Positions 36,782 through 44,646 of a stretch of 64,000 nt of DNA are shown here, in pieces. Numbering within the stretch: the first letter of the stretch is position 1; each line of letters opens with the position of its first letter. Made by a program: the position numbers and the translations under genes. The notes beneath the pieces are model-generated. The model did not search any database. It was not told where the DNA came from and saw nothing but the letters and a program-made list of their open reading frames with translations. This DNA is from Brachymonas sp049977365. Its GTDB lineage: Bacteria; Pseudomonadota; Gammaproteobacteria; Burkholderiales; Burkholderiaceae_C. The stretch covers positions 682,001 through 746,000 of the forward strand of contig NZ_JBNGEN010000001.1 of assembly GCF_049977365.1 (NCBI RefSeq), read 5' to 3'.

Positions 36782-37894
36782 ATGACCACTGCCTCTTCTG
36801 CCGTTCTGACAATGCCGCTTTCCGCTCCCGGAATGGATGCGCCATCCACCCCGTCCCGCAAGGACACCTCGCTGGCCCGCCGGCTGGCACGCGTGGGCTG
36901 GCTCATCACCCACAACGGCATGGCCATGGTCGGCATCGGTGTCGTGTCCGCTGCTGCGCTGCTCGCCACACAGCCGGGCTGGCGTGCCGCGGCCGCCACC
37001 CACGCAATGGCCCTGCTCGAACCGCTGGCCACCCCCACAGACAGCCCATCCCCCTCGGACGCACAGATGGAAACGCCCCCCACGATCCAGCTCGCCCAGG
37101 CTCTTGCGGCCACCAGCGAGCAGCTGCAGGATGATGCGCCTGCCGCGGCGCTCACAGCCCGCCAGGCAGCCGTCACGCACTGGCTGGCCAGCAAATACCA
37201 TGTCGCGCCCGAGCCTGTGGGGCTGCTGGTGCACGAAGCCTATGCCGTCGGCAAGCAGGAAGCCATCGATCCGGCCCTGCTGCTGGCCGTCATGGCCATC
37301 GAGTCGAGCTTCAATCCCTTTGCACAGAGCCATGTCGGCGCCCAGGGCCTGATGCAGGTGATGACCCACATCCACTCCGACAAATACGGCAGCTACGGGG
37401 GCGAGCAGGCTGCCTTCAATCCCCTGACCAATCTGCGTGTGGGGGCCAAGGTGCTCAAGGAAACCATTTCCCGCTCGGGAGGCACCCTGCGCGGCGGACT
37501 CAAATACTACGTGGGGGCAGCCAAACTGCCTGACGACCAGGGATATGGCGAGAAGGTGCTGCGCGAATATGCCCGCATCCGCGCCGTGGCCAGGGGACGC
37601 ACCGTGGCCCACGATGCCCGCCTGCCGATTCCGGAAGAAGGACGCTCCCTCCATCCCGCACAGACACAGGTCGCACATGCAGGCACCGCACCTGTCCATG
37701 TGGCGCCTGCCGTCGTGGCCTCGGCCCGGCATACCCCGCCCCATGCAGCAGCCCGCACTCCAGGCTCTTCGCATCCGGTCGAAGTGGCCGTGCTGCGCTC
37801 GCGGGCTGCCTCCGCTGGGCAGCAGCTCGCTGCTGCCACCCCTTCCCATGGTGTGGAAACCGGCGCAGCCGATGCCTCCACGATGACCGAGTGA
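36782..37894 (+). CDS. Membrane-anchored lytic transglycosylase (SLT domain)
   Basis: A peptidoglycan-cleaving enzyme that makes 1,6-anhydro-muramyl ends. The 370-residue protein has a cytoplasmic N terminus, one membrane segment at about residues 45-63, and an SLT domain. The catalytic Glu is residue 174 (AVMAIESSFNPFA), followed by GAQGLMQVM and the C-terminal repeat-like NLRVGAKVLKE. The last 110 residues are Ala/His/Pro-rich and probably unstructured. No ribosome-binding site is visible before the ATG at 36782, which overlaps the stop of an upstream 110-codon frame (ATGA). The probable promoter lies at 36440. Confidence 0.88.
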   Translation: MTTASSAVLTMPLSAPGMDAPSTPSRKDTSLARRLARVGWLITHNGMAMVGIGVVSAAALLATQPGWRAAAATHAMALLEPLATPTDSPSPSDAQMETPPTIQLAQALAATSEQLQDDAPAAALTARQAAVTHWLASKYHVAPEPVGLLVHEAYAVGKQEAIDPALLLAVMAIESSFNPFAQSHVGAQGLMQVMTHIHSDKYGSYGGEQAAFNPLTNLRVGAKVLKETISRSGGTLRGGLKYYVGAAKLPDDQGYGEKVLREYARIRAVARGRTVAHDARLPIPEEGRSLHPAQTQVAHAGTAPVHVAPAVVASARHTPPHAAARTPGSSHPVEVAVLRSRAASAGQQLAAATPSHGVETGAADASTMTE

Positions 37895-38237
37895 CGGATC
37901 GGCAGGCCATGCCTGCCATAGAAAAAACCCTCTCACTGCGCACCTGACTCGCCACGCCGGCCCGCCAGCCGGGCCCCTCCATCGCTGGCTGTTGTTGGGC
38001 TTGGTGCCATCTTCCGCTACACTAACACCCGCGCACAACTGGCGATAGGCTGCCTTGCCGGCAGCTGACGTGGAGCCTCCAGCGGAACCGTGTTCCGCCT
38101 CATTCACCACGGGGAAGTGCGCCGCATGTCGTTGTCATGCCATGGCCCTGCGCCATCGTGCCACGCTGCGTTTACCCGCCGTTCGCCTGGGCAGCCTCCA
38201 CACTGGAGGCGTCAACATCCTTTGACGAAAGCCTGCC
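37895..38237. other. Intergenic region and long glyA leader
   Basis: This 343-bp stretch contains a small GGCAGGC/GCCTGCC repeat after the transglycosylase, the probable glyA promoter at 37995-38023, and a leader of about 208 nt. The leader has several GC-rich inverted repeats but no riboswitch class I can recognise. No coding frame is credible. Confidence 0.55.
37995..38023 (+). promoter_or_regulatory. Probable glyA promoter
   Basis: TTGGGC (37995-38000), 17 bp spacer, TACACT (38018-38023). Predicted start near 38030 gives a leader of about 208 nt before the glyA ATG. Confidence 0.6.
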
Positions 38238-39482
38238 ATGTACCAGCGCAATATCCTCATCGAACAAACCGATCCCGAACTGTGGTCTGCCATCTGCGCC
38301 GAAAACCAGCGCCAGGAAGACCATATCGAGCTCATCGCAAGCGAGAACTATGCCTCCCCGGCCGTCATGGCCGCCCAGGGCACCCAGCTCACCAACAAGT
38401 ACGCCGAGGGCTATCCCGGCAAGCGCTACTACGGCGGCTGTGAATTCGTCGACGTGGCCGAGCGCCTGGCCATCGAGCGCCTCAAGCAGCTCTTCGGTGC
38501 AGAAGCTGCCAACGTGCAGCCGCACTGCGGCGCCAGCGCCAACGAGGCCGTGTTCCTCGCATTCCTGAAGCCCGGTGACACCATTCTGGGCATGAGCCTG
38601 GCAGAAGGCGGCCACCTGACCCACGGCATGGCGCTCAACATGAGCGGCAAGTGGTTCAACGCGGTGAGCTATGGCCTCAACGCCCAGGAAGCCATCGACT
38701 ACGACGAAATGGAGCGCAAGGCCCACGAGACCAAGCCCAGGCTCATCATTGCCGGCGCCAGCGCCTACTCGCTCGAAATCGACTTTGCCCGCTTCGCCAA
38801 GGTCGCCAAGGACGTCGGCGCCATCTTCATGGTCGACATGGCCCACTACGCCGGCCTGATCGCCGCTGGCCAGTATCCCAACCCGGTTCCCCATGCCGAC
38901 GTGGTGACCTCCACCACCCACAAGAGCCTGCGCGGCCCGCGTGGCGGCTTCATCCTGATGAAGGCCGAGCACGAAAAGGCCATCAACAGCGCCGTGTTCC
39001 CCGGCCTGCAGGGCGGCCCGCTCATGCACGTCATCGCAGCCAAGGCCGTGGCCTTCAAGGAAGCCCTGGCTCCCGAGTTCAAGGACTATGCCATTCAGGT
39101 CAAGAAGAACGCCCAGGTCATCGCAGAAACCCTGACCGCACGCGGTCTGCGCATTGTCAGCGGCGGTACGCAGAGCCACGTGATGCTGGTCGATCTGCGC
39201 AGCAAGGGCATTACCGGCAAGGAAGCCGAAGCCGTGCTGGGCGAAGCCCACATGACCATCAACAAGAACGCCATCCCGAACGATCCTGAAAAGCCGTTCG
39301 TGACCAGCGGCATCCGCATCGGCACTCCGGCCATGACCACCCGCGGCTTCAAGGAAGAAGAAGCCCGCGCCACGGCCAACCTGATTGCCGATGTGCTCGA
39401 CAACCCGCGCGATCCGGCCCATATTGCGGCTGTGCGCGAGAAGGTGCAGGCCCTGACGAGCCGCTTCCCGGTCTACCGCTGA
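38238..39482 (+). CDS. glyA: Serine hydroxymethyltransferase
   Basis: GlyA interconverts serine and glycine with tetrahydrofolate, using pyridoxal phosphate, and supplies one-carbon units. The 414-residue protein shows ELIASENYASPAV, NKYAEGYPGKRYYGGCE and the PLP-binding Lys229 in TSTTHKSLRGPRGG. It is a monocistronic unit: promoter about 215 bp upstream and a strong terminator about 85 bp downstream. It converges on the DsrE/GcvH-like genes. Confidence 0.98.
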   Translation: MYQRNILIEQTDPELWSAICAENQRQEDHIELIASENYASPAVMAAQGTQLTNKYAEGYPGKRYYGGCEFVDVAERLAIERLKQLFGAEAANVQPHCGASANEAVFLAFLKPGDTILGMSLAEGGHLTHGMALNMSGKWFNAVSYGLNAQEAIDYDEMERKAHETKPRLIIAGASAYSLEIDFARFAKVAKDVGAIFMVDMAHYAGLIAAGQYPNPVPHADVVTSTTHKSLRGPRGGFILMKAEHEKAINSAVFPGLQGGPLMHVIAAKAVAFKEALAPEFKDYAIQVKKNAQVIAETLTARGLRIVSGGTQSHVMLVDLRSKGITGKEAEAVLGEAHMTINKNAIPNDPEKPFVTSGIRIGTPAMTTRGFKEEEARATANLIADVLDNPRDPAHIAAVREKVQALTSRFPVYR

Positions 39483-39567
39483 TTCAGTCCGGCAACGGGG
39501 GCGAACGTCTTTCCCTGCTGAAAGATGTCCGGTTCCCCAGAAGCTGGAACCTATCGGCACATACAAG

Positions 39568-39605
39568 AACCGCTGCCCGGTCCAGACGACCGGCAGCGGT
39601 TTTTT
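39568..39605 (+). terminator. Intrinsic terminator after glyA
   Basis: Arms AACCGCTGCC and GGCAGCGGTT with an inner CGG/CCG extension, followed by a T run. It separates glyA from the convergent DsrE-family gene, whose stop lies 22 bp further on. Confidence 0.92.
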
Positions 39606-39626
39606 GGTGTGGAGGAGAAGCTTCCG

Positions 39627-40028
39627 TCAGAACACCAGAGTCCGCCAGCGGCGATCGGCGGCCCGGGCCATGTACTGCACGGCTCCGCCATGGCCCCGGC
39701 ACTCCGGTATCAGCGCTTCGAGCGTGAGCCCCTGCGCACGCAGGGCATCGCTGCATGCCATAAACCGCACCCCCTGCTCCACCGCCTCGTGCATGGCCGT
39801 GGCCACGTCCTTGGCGTGGTATGCTGCCCGCAGCCCCTCGGCCACCCCGGGCACCAGAAGACGCACACTGGCGGCCGTGAAGTACATTTCCACCGGCACC
39901 TCCATGGCGGCAGCCGCTGCCGCGAAGAAGAAGGGGGTATGCAGCAGCTCCGGCCGGCTGGCGTCTGCTGCCCAGAGCAGGATGGCCACGCCCTCCACCG
40001 CCTGTCCTTCGTCCACGAATCCCGTCAT
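39627..40028 (-). CDS. DsrE-family sulfur-transfer-like protein
   Basis: A 133-residue soluble protein of the DsrE/DsrF-like fold. After an N-terminal strand (AILLWAADASRPE) it shows the conserved Cys92 in FMACSDALRAQGL, at the place where DsrE/TusD-type proteins carry their persulfide-forming Cys. A second Cys110 lies in IPECRGHGG. I chose the ATG at 40028, which has GGAG 7 bp upstream; a GTG directly before it is too close to that site. It follows the GcvH-like gene by about 12 bp, so the two are co-translated. Function in sulfur relay is inference from family and context. Confidence 0.82.
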   Translation of the reverse strand: MTGFVDEGQAVEGVAILLWAADASRPELLHTPFFFAAAAAAMEVPVEMYFTAASVRLLVPGVAEGLRAAYHAKDVATAMHEAVEQGVRFMACSDALRAQGLTLEALIPECRGHGGAVQYMARAADRRWRTLVF

Positions 40029-40040
40029 CACTGCACTCCT

Positions 40041-40475
40041 TCAGCGCGTCTGGGCGCGTTCGAGCCAGGCATGGTGCTCCATGGCAGCCATCACCGCGTG
40101 CCCATGCACCAGCTGTGCTGTGTCTGCCGCCCAGTCGGTGGGGCGCAGGCGCACGAGCCAGCCCTTGCCATAGGGGTCGCGGTGCACGAGCTCTGGGGCG
40201 TCTTCGAGCAGCGGATTGACTTCCGTGATCACGCCGCTCACGGGCGACTTGACCGACACGATGGACTTGGCCAGTTCCACCACAGCCACCGAGCCCCCCT
40301 GCACGATGCCGCTGCCCACCCGCTTGGGCCGGCACATGTAGATATCGCCCGCCAGGCGGATGCCCAGCGCCGTGATGCCGATGCGCACATGTCCATCGTC
40401 CTCGGGAGACGCCCAGGTCTGATGGGGCACGAAGTAATGCAGTGCATCGGGAAACTCCAGGCCGCAGGCTTGCAT
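40041..40475 (-). CDS. GcvH-like lipoyl-domain protein (LbpA-like)
   Basis: A 144-residue protein with the lipoyl fold of glycine-cleavage H protein. The alignable core runs from VRIGITALGIRLAGDIYM through VELAKSIVSVKSPVSGVI to PYGKGWLVRL. The Lys at residue 70 (ELAKS) falls at the lipoylated position. It differs from standard H proteins at several core positions, and no gcvT or gcvP lies nearby. Such divergent H-like proteins paired with DsrE recall the lipoate-binding proteins of sulfur-oxidising Hdr-like systems. The ATG at 40475 has GGAG 8 bp upstream. An ordinary H protein role cannot be excluded, though no glycine-cleavage partner is near. Confidence 0.82.
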   Translation of the reverse strand: MQACGLEFPDALHYFVPHQTWASPEDDGHVRIGITALGIRLAGDIYMCRPKRVGSGIVQGGSVAVVELAKSIVSVKSPVSGVITEVNPLLEDAPELVHRDPYGKGWLVRLRPTDWAADTAQLVHGHAVMAAMEHHAWLERAQTR

Positions 40476-40627
40476 GAAGGTCACTCCAGGAATCGGGGAT
40501 GAAACAGGGGCCCCGCGCATGGGCCGGGCGCCAGTGTAGCGCGGCCGGCTCCACCGGGCATGCGCCTGCCCGGCAAGTCCCCTGCCATGCCCGTCACTGC
40601 ACGCTTCCGATGTCGGAACCCGGGCCC

Positions 40628-41539
40628 TTATCGGTCGGCGCCCCCCTCGTCCAGCAGCGTCCGGGCAGCCTCGGTAATGGCCACCACTCCACGATGGGTG
40701 ATGCGGCGTTCGATGGACAAGGCGTAGTAGTCCTCCTGCACCCCGGTGGCGATCCCTACACAGCACAAACCGGACTGCCGTTCGAGCACCTGCCCCACCA
40801 CCGCCGGCGCAAGGCAGAAGCCCTGGTCACGCTCGGCAAAAGCCTGTGCCAGTGCGGCATCATCGAATTCGCCCACCACCTGCGGCTGCACCCCCGTCCG
40901 GGCCAGCCATGCACGCAGCAGGGGACGGGTGGCTGCCGCAGCACCGGGCACCAGGAGCGGAGCCCCGTCGAGACAGTCCGGAAACGCTCCCGGATGAGCC
41001 GCCCTCACCCGGGGACTGGCAAAGAATGCCAGATGCGAGCGCCCCAGGCGGTGTGCATAGGCCCGCACGCTCACTGCAGCAGGCACCGGCTGGTCGGCCA
41101 GCACCAGATCGAGCTCATGCAGGGCCAGCGCCGACAGCAGCCGCTCCAGGGGGCCTTCGCGGCAGATGAGCCGGACCGGGTCGGACAGCGTCAGTGCCGG
41201 CTCCAGCAGCCGGAAGGCCACGGTCTTGGCCAGACTGTCCGACACCCCCACACGCAGCTCCGGAGTGCGCCCCTGCTCTCGCTGGTCGCGCAGCACGGCC
41301 TCCAGCTCGGCCCCGGTGGTGAAGATGTCCTGCGCATACCGCAGCACCATGCGGCCCGTATCCGTGAGCTGCAGGGAGCGGCCCACCCGCGCGAAGAGCT
41401 CGACCCCGAGCCGCTCCTCCAGTTCGGCGAGCTGCATGCTGATCGCCTGCGGGCTGACATGCAGCACCCGGCTCGCGCGCGTCACGCCGCCCAGCTCGGC
41501 CACCTGCTGGAAGTAGTGGAGATGCTTGAAGTTGATCAT
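40628..41539 (-). CDS. LysR-family transcriptional regulator (NhaR-like)
   Basis: A 303-residue LysR-type regulator closest in look to NhaR, the sodium/proton-antiporter activator. The N-terminal helix-turn-helix spans about residues 5-60 (FKHLHYFQQVAELGGVTRAS, HVSPQAISMQLAELEERLG). The effector domain contains GVSDSLAKTVAFRLL and VVGEFDDAALAQAF, both NhaR-like. It lies upstream of the GcvH-like and DsrE genes on the same strand and divergent from the TerC gene, so either could be its target. The ATG at 41539 lacks an evident ribosome-binding site. Confidence 0.9.
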   Translation of the reverse strand: MINFKHLHYFQQVAELGGVTRASRVLHVSPQAISMQLAELEERLGVELFARVGRSLQLTDTGRMVLRYAQDIFTTGAELEAVLRDQREQGRTPELRVGVSDSLAKTVAFRLLEPALTLSDPVRLICREGPLERLLSALALHELDLVLADQPVPAAVSVRAYAHRLGRSHLAFFASPRVRAAHPGAFPDCLDGAPLLVPGAAAATRPLLRAWLARTGVQPQVVGEFDDAALAQAFAERDQGFCLAPAVVGQVLERQSGLCCVGIATGVQEDYYALSIERRITHRGVVAITEAARTLLDEGGADR

Positions 41540-41584
41540 GGGTAATCGTCAATTTCCATTGAATAAACATCGTGAATTTTAGAA

Positions 41585-41613
41585 TTTACTTGATGAATGT
41601 CGATTCCTAGAAT
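41585..41613 (+). promoter_or_regulatory. Probable TerC promoter in the NhaR-TerC divergent gap
   Basis: TTTACT (41585-41590), 17 bp spacer, TAGAAT (41608-41613). The AATTTTAGAATT element just upstream, and overlapping the -35, is an AT-rich near-palindrome of the kind LysR-type regulators bind. No manganese riboswitch, common before TerC-family genes, was recognised. Confidence 0.5.
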
Positions 41614-41724
41614 GGCTTCCAGCATGTCTTGCCCAGTCAGGCCCTGCTCCCTCTGTACGGAAAAGCGCAAACCTGCTTTTGCCGGCGTTCCGTCTCCTTC
41701 TGTTGCCCATTGATGCTCTCTGCC

Positions 41725-42528
41725 ATGGAATTTCTGCTCGATCCCCAGCTCTGGATGGCTTTTGCCATGCTCACCGCACTCGAAATCGTGCTTGGTGTGG
41801 ACAACATCATTTTTCTGTCGGTGCTGGTCGGCCGGCTGCCGGTTGCCGTGCGCAATCGGGCCCGGCGACTCGGACTGGCCTTTGCCATGGTCACGCGCAT
41901 CCTGCTGCTGTTCTCGCTGAGCTGGGTCATGGGGCTTACCCGGGATCTGTTCACGCTGGCCGGACATGGCATCAGCGGGCGCGACCTGGTGCTGCTCGGC
42001 GGCGGACTCTTCCTGCTCTACAAGGCAGCCCACGAGATCTTCGTGGAGGTGGAGGCGCGCGAGGAGGCCATTCCGGCCGAGGTGCAGGGCGACGGGCGCA
42101 TCCTGCGCGAAACCGGCGGACGCGTGTTCTGGACCGTGATTGCACAGATTGCGGTGATCGACATCGTGTTCTCGCTTGATTCGGTCATCACGGCTGTGGG
42201 CATGGTCAACCACATCGGCGTCATGGTGGCTGCCGTCGTGTGCTCGGTCGGGGTGATGATGTTTGCCGCAGCCCCCATCGGGGAATTCGTGGACCGGCAT
42301 CCTTCGGTGAAAGTGCTGGCGCTGGCGTTTCTGGTCATGGTGGGCATGGCCCTCACGGCCGAAGCCTTCGATGTCCACATGCCCAAGGGCTACCTCTACG
42401 CCGCCATGGCGTTCTCGCTGACGGTGGAAATGCTCAACATCCGTGCCCGCGGCAAGCGCCGTCCCGCCGCACTGGCCCTCCTGCCGATGCCGGGCGATCG
42501 GCCGGCCAGCCCCGCCTCCGATCATTGA
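41725..42528 (+). CDS. TerC-family integral membrane protein
   Basis: A 267-residue polytopic protein of the TerC/Alx superfamily, with about seven membrane segments. The signature acidic residues lie in MEFLLDPQLW, LEIVLGVDNIIFLSVLV (near residue 20) and IAQIAVIDIVFSLDSVITAVG (near residue 140), which suggest metal handling. I chose the ATG at 41725, matching the family's usual MEFLxDP start; an in-frame ATG at 41713 is the alternative. Related proteins export manganese or assist metalation of exported enzymes; the substrate here is not known. It converges on selC. Confidence 0.9.
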   Translation: MEFLLDPQLWMAFAMLTALEIVLGVDNIIFLSVLVGRLPVAVRNRARRLGLAFAMVTRILLLFSLSWVMGLTRDLFTLAGHGISGRDLVLLGGGLFLLYKAAHEIFVEVEAREEAIPAEVQGDGRILRETGGRVFWTVIAQIAVIDIVFSLDSVITAVGMVNHIGVMVAAVVCSVGVMMFAAAPIGEFVDRHPSVKVLALAFLVMVGMALTAEAFDVHMPKGYLYAAMAFSLTVEMLNIRARGKRRPAALALLPMPGDRPASPASDH

Positions 42529-42558
42529 GCTGCTGCATGCACGTTCAGCTGCCCTGGG

Positions 42559-42654
42559 TGGCGGAAGGGAACAGGAGTCGGACCTGCCCGGCAGCGCATG
42601 GCGCCACCCACCGGGTTTGAAGCCCGGCCGACCCACCGGGGTCGTTTCCCTTCC
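42559..42654 (-). tRNA. selC: tRNA-Sec (TCA)
   Basis: A 96-nt gene including CCA. It has the 8-bp acceptor stem GGAAGGGA/TCCCTTCC, an anticodon arm CCGGGCTTCAAACCCGG with anticodon TCA, a very long variable arm, and the T-arm CAGGTCCGACTCCTG. These are hallmarks of bacterial selenocysteine tRNA. It lies 39 bp downstream of selB on the same strand and probably belongs to the selA-selB transcript. Its 3' end faces the convergent TerC gene 30 bp away. Confidence 0.96.
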
Positions 42655-42693
42655 TTCATGGAACTGCCACGATCGGACTGCTTCCTGTGCAGC

Positions 42694-44646
42694 TCAGACC
42701 GGGGCTTCGCTCTCCTCCAGCACGGGGCTGTCGGTGCGCAGCCTGTGCACATCGCCCACCCGGCGCAGGATGCCGATGCGGTCGAAGTATTCGAGGATCT
42801 GGATGGCGCGCTTGCGGCCCAGCCCTGTGGCATCGCGAAAATCCGCTGCCAGAATCTCCCCCTGGTGACGCGTAGCCACCTCCTGGGCCCTGCGTGCCAG
42901 GGACCGTATGGTAGCGGGTGCGAAGCAAAGATCCTTGACCACCTGGTGCAATTCCCCACGCCGCGCCATGCGAATCAGGGTCGAGCGCAGCAGGGGCTCG
43001 GGTTCGCCGATGCGGGCCGCCAGATCGCGCACCCAGATGCCGTCGAACGCGGCCTGTTCGAGCCAGGGAGTCACCTTCTGCGACAGGCGCTGCTCGGCAG
43101 CGGACAGACGCACCCCATGCTCCGGCAGGTGCACGAAGGCGCCCTGCCCTACCAGCACGCCCATCTGCATCCAGCGCGCCAGCAGGGCCTGCCACAAGGG
43201 ATCGGGCAGACGCGGCAGGGCCAGTCGCCGCAGGCGCGAGGAGGCTGGCCCCAGTTCATCGGGCTGCTGATGGTGAAATTCAGCCAGCACCTTCACCACG
43301 GTAGCCCGCGCCTGCTCCATGGCGGAAGCACCCATGGCCCAGGTGCCCTGCGCGTCCCGGTACACGAGCGCATCGGCGGGCACCCCGGGCAGGTTCAGGA
43401 GCCCATGCGCCCGACGGAATCGCTCCAGATCGACGCCATGGGGAGCGAGCTTCAGCAAAAGAGCGAGCATCTGGTCCGCCTGGGGAGCTAGAGCGGCCTC
43501 CAGTTCGGCCAGCCGCTGGGAGGTACGCCGATAGCGTACCGGCGCAAAGGGATCGAGCACCGTGCCTCCCGCGAGAGTGCGTGTGGCGGAACCGTCCCGC
43601 AGTACCACTCGGTCTCCATGCCAGGCCCCGATGGGGCGGCGCGTGACGATCTGCACGCAGGCAGACTGTCCGGGCGCCAGCACGTCCCGATCCAGAATCG
43701 CCACCGTGGCAGGTACCGCGCAGGCTCCCAGGTGCAGGGTGACCGGGCTTCCGGAACGCAGGGTTTTGGATTCCTCGTGCCACAGGGTCAGCCGTGCATC
43801 GACACGCTGGGTGGCATGGGCGAGCATGGGCGACACGAGCCAGTCTCCGCGTGCAATCGCATCGCGGTCCACCCCCACCACGGCCACGGCACAGCGCTGT
43901 CCGGCATGGGCTTCGTCCACGGGCTGGTTCTGCGCATGCAGGCTGCGCACCCGCACGGTCTTCTGTGCGGGAACCAGCGTGAGCGTGTCGCCCACGCGGA
44001 CCCGCCCTCGATGCACAGTGCCTGTCACCACGGTGCCGGCACCGGTGAGCGTGAATGCGCGATCGATGGCGAGCCGAAAGCCCTGTTCAGGCTCCGGCTC
44101 CGCACACGGTGCCGCCGCACCGCCGGTCTGCCGCGTGGCACGGTCCCGTGCGAGCGCAGCCAGCGATTCGCGCAACGCAGCCACCCCTGCCCCGGTGGCG
44201 GCAGAGACGACATGGATGGGAGCATCCTGCAGGGGAGTCTGTGCCATCAGTGCCTGCACCTCCTGCCGCACGGCCTCGATCCGTGCCGCATCGACACGAT
44301 CGGCCTTGGTGATGACCACGGCTCCCGAAGTCAAGCCCAGCAGCGACAGCACTGCCAGATGCTCCCGCGTCTGGGGCATGACGCCGTCATCGGCCGCTAC
44401 CAGCAGCAGGGCATGGTCGATGCCGGTCGCTCCTGCCAGCATGGTGTGCACCAGACGCTCGTGGCCTGGTACGTCGATGAATCCGATGCGCTCGGCCAGG
44501 CCCGGAACCTCCATGAATGCATAGCCCAGCTCGATGCTGATGCCACGCCGACGTTCCTCTGGCAGGCGGTCGGTATCGACGCCGGTGAGCGCACGCACCA
44601 GCGTGGTCTTGCCGTGGTCGATATGGCCTGCGGTGCCCACGATCAT
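42694..44646 (-). CDS. selB: Selenocysteine-specific elongation factor
   Basis: SelB brings Sec-tRNA to UGA codons by binding the mRNA SECIS hairpin. The 650-residue protein has an EF-Tu-like G domain (AGHIDHGKTT at residues 6-15, DVPGH, TKAD), two beta-barrel domains, and C-terminal winged helices. The last of these includes FRDATGLGRKRAIQILEYFD, the SECIS-binding unit. I chose the ATG at 44646, which overlaps the selA stop by 4 bp; the N terminus then starts directly with the G domain. Confidence 0.97.
   Translation of the reverse strand: MIVGTAGHIDHGKTTLVRALTGVDTDRLPEERRRGISIELGYAFMEVPGLAERIGFIDVPGHERLVHTMLAGATGIDHALLLVAADDGVMPQTREHLAVLSLLGLTSGAVVITKADRVDAARIEAVRQEVQALMAQTPLQDAPIHVVSAATGAGVAALRESLAALARDRATRQTGGAAAPCAEPEPEQGFRLAIDRAFTLTGAGTVVTGTVHRGRVRVGDTLTLVPAQKTVRVRSLHAQNQPVDEAHAGQRCAVAVVGVDRDAIARGDWLVSPMLAHATQRVDARLTLWHEESKTLRSGSPVTLHLGACAVPATVAILDRDVLAPGQSACVQIVTRRPIGAWHGDRVVLRDGSATRTLAGGTVLDPFAPVRYRRTSQRLAELEAALAPQADQMLALLLKLAPHGVDLERFRRAHGLLNLPGVPADALVYRDAQGTWAMGASAMEQARATVVKVLAEFHHQQPDELGPASSRLRRLALPRLPDPLWQALLARWMQMGVLVGQGAFVHLPEHGVRLSAAEQRLSQKVTPWLEQAAFDGIWVRDLAARIGEPEPLLRSTLIRMARRGELHQVVKDLCFAPATIRSLARRAQEVATRHQGEILAADFRDATGLGRKRAIQILEYFDRIGILRRVGDVHRLRTDSPVLEESEAPV

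Noticed and set aside
35969..36890. Possible small genes in the gene-poor block on either strand
   Set aside because: Candidate frames have unlikely composition, no ribosome-binding sites and no recognisable motif.
41540..41724. A manganese (yybP-ykoY) riboswitch before the TerC-family gene
   Set aside because: The conserved internal loops of that class could not be found; only a simple ACGGAA/TTCCGT inverted repeat is present.
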